Shown here: piece after piece, positions 32,748 through 38,417 of the stretch
Layout of the letters: each line of letters begins with the position of its first letter
Position numbering within the stretch: the stretch's first letter is position 1
DNA from: Pseudomonadota bacterium
Lineage (GTDB): Bacteria > Pseudomonadota > Alphaproteobacteria > Rhizobiales > Rhizobiaceae
DNA: 38,417 nucleotides
Assembly (NCBI GenBank): GCA_023387775.1
Contig: JAEWHN010000407.1
Location: 1 to 38,417, forward strand
Reading direction: 5' to 3'
Translations under genes and position numbers: made by a program
The notes under the pieces: generated by a model
The model's database searches: none
What the model was told of the DNA's origin: nothing
Seen by the model: the letters and a program-made list of their open reading frames with translations, nothing else

Positions 32748-33029
32748 TCAGATGATCTGGCTGAGCGCCATGGCGACCGACATGTCGCCTTCCACCGCGA
32801 GCTTCCCGGTCATGAACGCCGTCGTCGGGCTCAGATCGCCGCTGATCATGGATTCCAGATCATCGAGGCTGAGCTTGATCGTGCAGTCGGTGGGCGCGTC
32901 GGTGGTCGAGATGGTGGATCCGTCGATCACGATCACCCCGTCGGCGCCCGTGTCGAATTTCACCGAACGCCCGAAGCCGGAGCTCTCGACGCGGTCCCTG
33001 ATCTTTTCGACAACAGCTTGAACGCTCAT
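32748..33029 (-). CDS. SCP2 sterol-carrier family protein
   Basis: 93 residues from ATG 33029, the normal length of a single-domain SCP2. VVEKIRDRVESSG, GVIVIDGSTIST, CTIKLSLDDLESMISGDL cut by SPTTAFMTGKLAVEGDMSVAM match the lipid-binding fold. It would bind acyl-CoA or other lipids in the cytoplasm. It lies behind a palindromic operator and a short upstream ORF. Confidence 0.9.
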   Translation of the reverse strand: MSVQAVVEKIRDRVESSGFGRSVKFDTGADGVIVIDGSTISTTDAPTDCTIKLSLDDLESMISGDLSPTTAFMTGKLAVEGDMSVAMALSQII

Positions 33030-33115
33030 CACAGTGCTCCCTTGTCCCTGAGGTGGCGCGGCTTTGAAACCTGCGCGACGATGCCGGCCCCCGGTTTGGA
33101 GGCTGAGGTGAACAT
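33029..33115 (-). CDS. Possible 28-residue leader ORF, overlapping the SCP2 start
   Basis: ATG 33115 is preceded by AGGAGG at seven bases, a better ribosome site than that of SCP2. The frame (MFTSASKPGAGIVAQ at its start) ends in a TGA whose last base is the A of the SCP2 ATG. This geometry suits translational coupling. However, the predicted -10 box overlaps this start codon, and if that promoter is the true one the ORF is not transcribed whole. Confidence 0.35.
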   Translation of the reverse strand: MFTSASKPGAGIVAQVSKPRHLRDKGAL

Positions 33116-33146
33116 CGTATAGCCTCCTGTTGACGTAAACGTCAAC
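33116..33146 (-). promoter_or_regulatory. Promoter with palindromic operator upstream of SCP2
   Basis: The perfect palindrome GTTGACGT-TT-ACGTCAAC (33129-33146, minus strand) contains the -35 TTGACG (33145-33140). After 18 bases follows TATACG (33121-33116). Palindromes of the form TTnACGTnnACGTnAA are known for MerR-type regulators (LiuR) of branched-chain amino acid and fatty acid breakdown, which would fit an SCP2 lipid carrier. Confidence 0.55.
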
Positions 33147-33165
33147 TTGGGGGCTGTGGCTCGCG

Positions 33166-33678
33166 TCACTCGGTGGCTGGGGCGGGGCGCAGGAGTTCGC
33201 GCCGGCGGTTGCTCCTGTCGCGGGTCTCATCGCGGGGCAGGAAATCGATCTGTTCGATGATGACCTCGTCGATCATCTTCTCGCCCACTCGGGCATTGAT
33301 GCTGTCGCGCACCCCGTGCCTGAATGCATCGAGATCGAAATTTTCGCGCTTCGAAAAGTCGATCTGCGGATTGGCGTAGAGATAGGTGTAGACCTCGTCG
33401 ACAATCAGCGATTGGGCAGGGATCGTGAGCTTCTTCAACTCCTTGGGGTCGGCCGTGTAGACGAGCCGAGCCAGGAAATAGCCATCGATGCTGGCCTTGT
33501 TGAAGACCGGAACGGAGATCACGTCGGTCTTGACATAGTCCAGGCCGCCAAGCAGCGGCGGCAAGGCGTTCGGGTCTGCTGTCTTGGCGCTGGAAAACTG
33601 GAACGAGAAGAACACCGCGCCGAGTGTAGCGATGCAGATCCAGACCGCCGCGCCGGCGAATTTGATCAGCGGGCCCAC
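33166..33678 (-). CDS. Membrane-anchored hypothetical of the flagellar operon
   Basis: 170 residues. One N-terminal transmembrane anchor (about 8-29) is followed by a soluble, presumably periplasmic domain with SVPVFNKASIDGYFLARLVYT, SLIVDEVYTYLYANPQID and a basic, unstructured end. The layout (anchor plus small domain that ends in a strand and helix) recalls FliL, but the match is weak. It overlaps the FlgN-like gene by 13 bases, so it belongs to the same transcript. Confidence 0.75.
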   Translation of the reverse strand: MGPLIKFAGAAVWICIATLGAVFFSFQFSSAKTADPNALPPLLGGLDYVKTDVISVPVFNKASIDGYFLARLVYTADPKELKKLTIPAQSLIVDEVYTYLYANPQIDFSKRENFDLDAFRHGVRDSINARVGEKMIDEVIIEQIDFLPRDETRDRSNRRRELLRPAPATE

Positions 33679-34085
33679 CCGAACTCACCTTCCGAGTAGG
33701 TGCCGTCGGCTTCGGCGCGCTTGATGACATCCTGCATGAGCTTTGCCACTTCGCTCACGGCGCTCATATGCGCCCGGATGACGGATTCGTTTACCGCCAG
33801 CCTTTCGCGGAGCTGCTCCAGGCCTTCCCGGTGCTCGGCCACGATCTCGGGCTCGTCCACGCCTTTGGTGGCGCGGGTCAACTCGTAGAGATACCGGCTC
33901 TTGCGCGCGCTGGAGGCGCGGATATCGAACACGCCGCCTGCGCGGATCGCTGCAGTCTCTTCTTCCAAGGCTTCCGAGATACGACCAATTATGGCCGACA
34001 AGTTGCCGAGCAGGGCAGTAGGTGCGGCAGTGGACCGCGAAGATGGCACCGGCAAATTCTCGGCAATCGGATTCTCATCCATCAT
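33666..34085 (-). CDS. FlgN-like flagellar export chaperone
   Basis: 139 residues from ATG 34085. A start at TTG 34109 overlaps the preceding stop but lacks support. It is almost all helical (LLGNLSAIIGRISEALEEETAAI, broken by GGVFD, then RLAVNESVIRAHMSAVSEVAKLM), like FlgN, which chaperones hook-associated proteins. The pattern ALEEET-AI followed by a second long helix is typical. Position after the flgJ-like gene supports the call. Confidence 0.65.
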   Translation of the reverse strand: MMDENPIAENLPVPSSRSTAAPTALLGNLSAIIGRISEALEEETAAIRAGGVFDIRASSARKSRYLYELTRATKGVDEPEIVAEHREGLEQLRERLAVNESVIRAHMSAVSEVAKLMQDVIKRAEADGTYSEGEFGWAR

Positions 34086-34105
34086 GATGGTCTGTCCCGT
34101 AATTT

Positions 34106-34666
34106 TCAAAGCTTGGTCTTGGTGGCGACCGCGGCTTCATCGCCGACCAAGTCGCGCACCATCTTGCGCTGCAAATCCTGAACCAGCGACGTTGACAGGC
34201 TGGTCTGTTGGTCGGTTTCCGCCTTTCCGGGCCCTCCGGAGACCGGCCCGACAGCAACCTTCCTTTCCCCTTCCATATAGTGGCCGCCGAGAACGCGGTC
34301 GGCGATCCCGATACCACCCCGCTCGGCCATGACGTTTGCCAGCCGCTCGGCCATCATCGACTTCCACATGTCGCCGGCTACGCCCTTGCCGTAGACGTTT
34401 TCGGCGTCCTTCGGCAGCATGTTCTGGACGAAAGTCTGCAAGACCATCGCTTCGAAGCGCTTGAAAGCGTCCGGCGACGAAGTTTCCGAAGCTGCCCGTG
34501 CAAACCTGGCCTGCCCCTCCATCTCGCCCACCGAAAACGCTGCCACTGCACTGCCGCCCGCAGCGTTGGCCCGCTTCACCAGCTCGGCACGCGCCGCCTC
34601 GATGCCCGACGGCTCGACCGCACGCGCAACGTCCAAGACAATGTCACTCGGGGGAGAGATCGCCAA
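34106..34666 (-). CDS. FlgJ-like rod-binding protein
   Basis: 186 residues from TTG 34666, with AAGGACAG before it. The C-terminal half holds the rod-binding signature: FKRFEAMVLQTFVQNMLPKD, then YGKGVAGDMWKSMMAERLAN and GIGIADRVL. No glucosaminidase domain is attached, as usual in alphaproteobacteria where a separate enzyme cuts the peptidoglycan. It caps or guides the rod during assembly in the periplasm. Confidence 0.8.
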   Translation of the reverse strand: MAISPPSDIVLDVARAVEPSGIEAARAELVKRANAAGGSAVAAFSVGEMEGQARFARAASETSSPDAFKRFEAMVLQTFVQNMLPKDAENVYGKGVAGDMWKSMMAERLANVMAERGGIGIADRVLGGHYMEGERKVAVGPVSGGPGKAETDQQTSLSTSLVQDLQRKMVRDLVGDEAAVATKTKL

Positions 34667-34726
34667 GAAAAGCTGTCCTTTTCAATTTCATGCCTGGGAT
34701 CATGGCCCAATAAGCTTGTGGCAACC

Positions 34727-35113
34727 TTACCGGTCCTCGGAAGCCTTGCGCTCCACCATCTCCAGCCTCTCGCGGTCGGCCGTCAGGCGTTCCTCCCACT
34801 GGAGGGCATCGCGGTAGGCTCGCTCGACCATGTTGGTGCGGGCGGTCGCGGTTGCAACCTTTGCGGCCTCGTCCCTGGCCAGTTGCTGCTGTTCCACCTG
34901 GCGTATTCGAGCCTTGTCGATGCGCTGATGGTAGATTTCGGGGAATATCCCGGATAGCGAATCCTCGGCGTCGAACCGCACCCTCAGTTCGGTCGCCTCG
35001 TTCTGCGCCGCCAGCGCCTCGGCGATGAACCCGGCATGGCGTGTCTCATGCATCGCCTTCAATTGCGACTGCACCTTCACGAGCTTTCGCAGTCGTTCCA
35101 TGCGCGAGGTCAT
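34727..35113 (-). CDS. FliJ-like coiled-coil protein
   Basis: 128 residues from ATG 35113, four bases after fliR. The whole protein is predicted coiled coil with Arg/Glu/Gln-rich heptads (ERLRKLVKVQSQLKAMHE, QVEQQQLARDEAAKVATA, and YRDALQWEERLTADRERLE). Size and composition fit FliJ, the export-stalk protein, but sequence identity is too low for a firm call. It lies where small flagellar genes are expected. Confidence 0.6.
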   Translation of the reverse strand: MTSRMERLRKLVKVQSQLKAMHETRHAGFIAEALAAQNEATELRVRFDAEDSLSGIFPEIYHQRIDKARIRQVEQQQLARDEAAKVATATARTNMVERAYRDALQWEERLTADRERLEMVERKASEDR

Positions 35114-35117
35114 CGGT

Positions 35118-35870
35118 TCATCTCCCGATCGTGGTTGAGAGGAAGCCATCCGCGAAGAGGGTCAGCAGGGTGCCTACTCCAAAGTAGAAGATGATCAGGC
35201 CGCCGGCGATGACGAAGGGCATCGAGATGAAGTAGATCGGTATCTGCGGCACCAGCTTGTTGACGAAGCCAATGGTCAGGTTGACCAGAACTGCATAGGC
35301 GACGAAGGGGCTGCCCAGTCGCAACACGAGCAGAAAGCTCTCTGACAGCGTATCGGTCACGTCGACCAGCGCGGCGCGCGGATTGAAGAACGCGTCGAGG
35401 GGGGCGACGTCGTAGGACGTCACCAGGGCCTTGATGATCTCGTGGTGAAAGTCGAAGACAAACAGCAACATCAGCGCCGAAAACGAGATGACGGTTGCCA
35501 GCGCCGCCTGCGGCTCGGCTTCTTCGACGGCCGTTCCCCCCATGCCGCCATAGCCGATCAGCATGGCGATGGCCGAACCGATGAAGTGCAGCGCCATGAC
35601 GTAGAGGCGCGCCAATCCACCGATGACGCCGCCGATCAACAGTTCTGAAACGATCATGGGCGCCAGCACCTGCGGGCGTTTGTCGACGAAAGGAACGATG
35701 TGGTCCCACAGGTGGACAAGCAAGGCCCCGGTGGCAGCCATCGCCACGAATAGCCGGATCTGGATGGGTACGCGGACGCTCGAAAGTCCGGGCATGAACA
35801 GGAAGCACCCGCCGATGCGACAGAAGGCCAGGAAGGCCGCAAGCACGACGGTTTCGGGTGCGACGGTCAC
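35118..35870 (-). CDS. fliR: Flagellar export apparatus protein FliR
   Basis: 250 residues with six or so hydrophobic segments, starting VLAAFLAFCRIGGCFLFMPG, and the typical SVRVPIQIRLFVAMA, FVDKRPQVLAPMIVSELLIGGVIG and FNPRAALVDVTDTLSESF. It is a core export-gate subunit in the inner membrane together with FliP and FliQ. The ATG overlaps the flhA stop by four bases. Confidence 0.94.
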   Translation of the reverse strand: MTVAPETVVLAAFLAFCRIGGCFLFMPGLSSVRVPIQIRLFVAMAATGALLVHLWDHIVPFVDKRPQVLAPMIVSELLIGGVIGGLARLYVMALHFIGSAIAMLIGYGGMGGTAVEEAEPQAALATVISFSALMLLFVFDFHHEIIKALVTSYDVAPLDAFFNPRAALVDVTDTLSESFLLVLRLGSPFVAYAVLVNLTIGFVNKLVPQIPIYFISMPFVIAGGLIIFYFGVGTLLTLFADGFLSTTIGR

Positions 35871-37966
35871 GAAATGGTTCCGAGCACCCGAATTTCGACG
35901 CCCTTGGCGATCTCGACATGCGAAAGGACCGGCAAGGTCGAGAACAGCCGCTCGATGATCATGCGCACATAGGGGCGGGAATCCGGCGCCGTGACGATGA
36001 CGAAGCGCTCGCCCGCTTCCATGTATTTGCGAATGACGTTGCTTGCTTCCTGTCCGAATTCCTCGAGCTGGCGCGGATCGATATCGAACTCGCGAACCTC
36101 GCCCTTTGCGTCGCGCTTGAGGCTCTGGTGGAAGGCAAGGTCCCAGCGGTTGCCCAGGCGAAGCACCTTGAGCACACCACCCTCGCTGAGATCGCCACAG
36201 ATCTGCTGGGCCATGCGCACGCGCACGTGCTCCACGATCTGCTCCGTGCGCCGCACATGCGGCGCGATTTCTGCGATAGCCTCGATGATGAGGTGCAGGT
36301 TGCGGATGGAAACGCGCTCCGCCAGCAACAGTTTCAGCACCGCCTGCAGGCCCGGATAGGAGATGTGCGAGGTGCAGATTTCGTCGGCCAGCTTGCGATA
36401 TTCGGGGTCCTGCCGATCCAGCAGCGCCTTCATGTCCTTGTAGGAGAGAAGCTGCGGCAGGTTGTTGCGGATCACCTCGCTGAGATGGGTGAGCAGCACC
36501 GACATGTTGTCGGCAAAGGTGAACTGCTCGCGCTTCAGGTCTTCGATGAACATGTCGGGCACCGAGAAGGCGCGCATGCCGAAGGCGGGTTCGCGCACTT
36601 CTTCGCCGGGGATGTCGGGAATCTCGCGCTGGCCCAGCAGAACCATGACCTCGCCAACGCGCATCTGGTGCTCTGCCACGACCGTACCGTGGATCTTGAT
36701 CTGGTAGCTCTTGCTCGGGATGCTGAGATCGTCGGTCAGGCGCACCTCCGGCACGACGAAGCCGTATTGCTGGGCGAACTTCTTGCGCATCTTGCCCATG
36801 CGGAAGGCCAGTTCCTGATGCGAAAGAAGCAGCTTGGTGGAGAGCTGCTTGCCGATGAGCAGTTCGATCTCGGCGGTCTTCAGCGAAGCCTTCACCGAGT
36901 TTCGCTCCTCTTCCGCCTTATTTTCCTGCGCTTCCTTTTCAGCGGCCTTGGCTTCGGCGACGCGCTGTTCCTGGCGGCGAGGCACGATATAGCCAAGCGC
37001 AGCCATGGCCCCGGCCAGGGAAACAAAGGGCAGCATGGGCAGGCCGGGCATCAGCCCCAATACCACCAGAAGCAGCGCGGCGACGTAGAGCGCGCGCGGG
37101 TGTGCACCGAGCTGCCCGAACACGGCCTGGTTGGCCGAGCCGCGCGTGCCCCCCTTTGAAACAAGGAGGCCGGCCGCAAGCGAGACGATCAGGGCCGGAA
37201 TCTGGGTGACCAGACCGTCGCCCACCGACAGCTTCACGAAGATGTCCGAGGCCTTGCCGATGTCCATGCCGTGGCGGAAATAGCCGATGGCGATGCCGCC
37301 GACGATGTTGATGGCGGTGATGATCAGGCCGGCGATCGCATCGCCGCGCACGAATTTCGATGCACCGTCCATCGAGCCGAAGAAGGAGCTTTCCTCCTCC
37401 AGTTCGCGGCGACGCAGCTGCGCCGTCTTGTCGTCGATCACGCCTGCGGAAAGGTCGGCATCGATCGACATCTGCTTGCCGGGGATGGCGTCGAGCGTGA
37501 AGCGCGCGCCCACCTCGGCGATACGGGTCGCGCCCTTGGTGATGACGATGAAGTTCACGATGACCAGGATCAGGAAGACGATCAAGCCGATCGCAAAATC
37601 GCCGCTCATGACGAGCTGGGAAAAGCCGCTAATGACATAGCCGGCGGCATGGGTGCCGACATTGCCTTCCGACAGGATCATGCGCGTGGTGGCGATGTTC
37701 AGCGACAGGCGCAGCATCGTGGCGAGGAGCAGGATGGTCGGAAAGGAGGAGAAGTCCAGCGGCCGCTGGATCCACAGCGCCACCATCAGGATCAAGACTG
37801 ACAATGCGATGGAGAAGGCAAGGCCGACGTCGATCAGGAACGCCGGAATCGGAAGAAACAGCACCGCCAGGATGACGACAATGCCCAAGGCGAAGAACAC
37901 GTCGCGGCCACTCTTGGAGGCGGTTCCGGTCGGCAATGTTTCTGCGAGGGCCACTTGCATCTCCAT
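35867..37966 (-). CDS. flhA: Flagellar export apparatus protein FlhA
   Basis: 699 residues, the usual length. Eight transmembrane segments lie in the first half. The FHIPEP signature RIAEVGARFTLDAIPGKQMS with IDADLSAGVID after it is clear, followed by GSMDGASKFVRGDAIAG. From about residue 350 the cytoplasmic FlhA-C domain runs to the end (REIPDIPGEEVREPAFGMRA). It forms the nonameric ring that docks export chaperones. It is transcribed with fliQ upstream and fliR downstream. Confidence 0.97.
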   Translation of the reverse strand: MEMQVALAETLPTGTASKSGRDVFFALGIVVILAVLFLPIPAFLIDVGLAFSIALSVLILMVALWIQRPLDFSSFPTILLLATMLRLSLNIATTRMILSEGNVGTHAAGYVISGFSQLVMSGDFAIGLIVFLILVIVNFIVITKGATRIAEVGARFTLDAIPGKQMSIDADLSAGVIDDKTAQLRRRELEEESSFFGSMDGASKFVRGDAIAGLIITAINIVGGIAIGYFRHGMDIGKASDIFVKLSVGDGLVTQIPALIVSLAAGLLVSKGGTRGSANQAVFGQLGAHPRALYVAALLLVVLGLMPGLPMLPFVSLAGAMAALGYIVPRRQEQRVAEAKAAEKEAQENKAEEERNSVKASLKTAEIELLIGKQLSTKLLLSHQELAFRMGKMRKKFAQQYGFVVPEVRLTDDLSIPSKSYQIKIHGTVVAEHQMRVGEVMVLLGQREIPDIPGEEVREPAFGMRAFSVPDMFIEDLKREQFTFADNMSVLLTHLSEVIRNNLPQLLSYKDMKALLDRQDPEYRKLADEICTSHISYPGLQAVLKLLLAERVSIRNLHLIIEAIAEIAPHVRRTEQIVEHVRVRMAQQICGDLSEGGVLKVLRLGNRWDLAFHQSLKRDAKGEVREFDIDPRQLEEFGQEASNVIRKYMEAGERFVIVTAPDSRPYVRMIIERLFSTLPVLSHVEIAKGVEIRVLGTIS

Positions 37967-38047
37967 ACTCAGCCCGCGTGCGTAACGTGCACACGGCTAT
38001 CGGCAGCCTAGCGAGCCAAGCTTGCGCGAACATGGGAGAAGAGGGTG

Positions 38048-38061
38048 GGCGCAATTGCGCC
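38048..38061. repeat. Perfect 14-bp palindrome between fliQ and flhA
   Basis: GGCGCAATTGCGCC in the 147-base gap. It is a candidate regulatory site or mRNA hairpin. No gene is seen in this gap. Confidence 0.3.
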
Positions 38062-38113
38062 GATCAGAGCATCTGGAGGAAACCCGACGGGGGAGGCGGC
38101 TAAAAGCGCACGC

Positions 38114-38380
38114 TCAGAAGCCGTTCTCGATGCGCTGGAAGATCACATTGGTGAAGGAGGATATCTGCGCACCGATGAAGGGCGCGGTAAACGCCACCAC
38201 CAGCATGATGGCGACGATCTTCGGCACGAAGGTAAGCGTGATTTCCTGGATTTGCGTCAGCGCCTGGATCAGTGCAATTCCGACGCCGACGATCATCGCT
38301 GCGGCGACGGCCGGACCGGCCGCCGTCAGCACGGTCCAGATGGCAAACTGGACGATATCGAGGGCATCGGCCTCGTTCAC
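38114..38380 (-). CDS. fliQ: Flagellar export apparatus protein FliQ
   Basis: 88 residues from GTG 38380 with two transmembrane helices (about 17-37 and 50-72). The loop ALTQIQEITLTFVPKI is the FliQ signature. It works with FliP and FliR in the export gate. Its GTG overlaps the stop of the upstream gene by four bases. Confidence 0.95.
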   Translation of the reverse strand: MNEADALDIVQFAIWTVLTAAGPAVAAAMIVGVGIALIQALTQIQEITLTFVPKIVAIMLVVAFTAPFIGAQISSFTNVIFQRIENGF

Positions 38381-38417
38381 GCTTCGCTCGACTTGACGCT
38401 GACGCCAGGGCCCACGA
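38377..38417 (-). CDS. C-terminal end of the upstream flagellar gene, probably flgD
   Basis: The last dozen codons of a frame run in from beyond the window edge (ending VGPGVSVKSSEA) and stop with TGA overlapping the fliQ GTG. In rhizobia the gene before fliQ is usually flgD (hook cap). The identity is inferred from order only. Confidence 0.5.
   Translation of the reverse strand, partial: VGPGVSVKSSEA

Noticed and set aside
35858..37159. 433-codon open frame on the plus strand
   Set aside because: Antisense to flhA with no recognisable domain; the sense gene is certain.

Overview
The window looks like chromosomal DNA of a GC-rich alphaproteobacterium of the Hyphomicrobiales (rhizobia and relatives). 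Signs are the flagellar order (flgD)-fliQ-flhA-fliR with flgJ- and flgN-like genes behind it, the pairing of a NicO-type metal permease with a DUF1007 protein, an ornithine/lysine decarboxylase with a very long 5' leader, and a palindromic repeat with CCCCC/GGGGG arms of a rhizobial kind. The genus cannot be fixed from the sequence alone. Both window edges cut genes: an autotransporter protease on the left and probably flgD on the right.

Left part (1-6.6 kb). A subtilisin-type autotransporter lacking its 5' end is followed by a decayed stretch. It holds a frameshifted LuxR-type regulator, two halves of a tRNA-Arg(CCG) gene lying in opposite orientations, a frameshifted CPBP-type membrane protease and a possible small orphan gene. 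This resembles the scar of an old integration and rearrangement. Next come a 307-residue protein of unknown function with an apparent DNA-binding N-terminus, an ArsR regulator/SRPBCC gene pair with a well-formed promoter between twin operators, an IMPACT/YigZ protein and a small cytochrome c.

Catabolic part (6.7-21 kb). Nine minus-strand genes form an apparent operon of about 8.7 kb, read from 15.4 kb down to 6.7 kb: SDR, dctQ, dctM, dctP (a TRAP importer), SDR, SDR, a flavoprotein of the ketosteroid-dehydrogenase type, and both subunits of a 3-oxoacid CoA-transferase. A GntR/FCD regulator and a glutathione S-transferase are transcribed divergently. Directly beyond lies the homogentisate pathway: hmgA-fahA on one strand and a MarR regulator plus maiA on the other, with an inverted-repeat operator between them. 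I infer import of an organic acid carrying an alicyclic alcohol or ketone, oxidation and ring desaturation to an aromatic or enone, and possibly homogentisate-type ring cleavage with recovery of acetoacetate by the CoA-transferase.

Middle part (21-32.7 kb). A class I aminotransferase, a GNAT enzyme and a two-transmembrane peptide precede an OmpR-type response regulator/histidine kinase pair. This pair is divergent from two small exported proteins, one like acid-shock proteins. Then come a His-rich nickel/cobalt-type permease with its DUF1007 partner, a LysR regulator with an amidase, the decarboxylase with a leader of about 430 nt, and a GNAT gene whose 5' end has absorbed a palindromic repeat.

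Right part (32.7-38.4 kb). An SCP2 lipid-binding protein sits behind a perfect palindromic operator. It is followed by a minus-strand flagellar operon (flgD end, fliQ, flhA, fliR, a FliJ-like coiled coil, flgJ-like, flgN-like and an anchored hypothetical) with overlapping or closely spaced genes. All functional calls come from reading motifs by eye; no database search was run.
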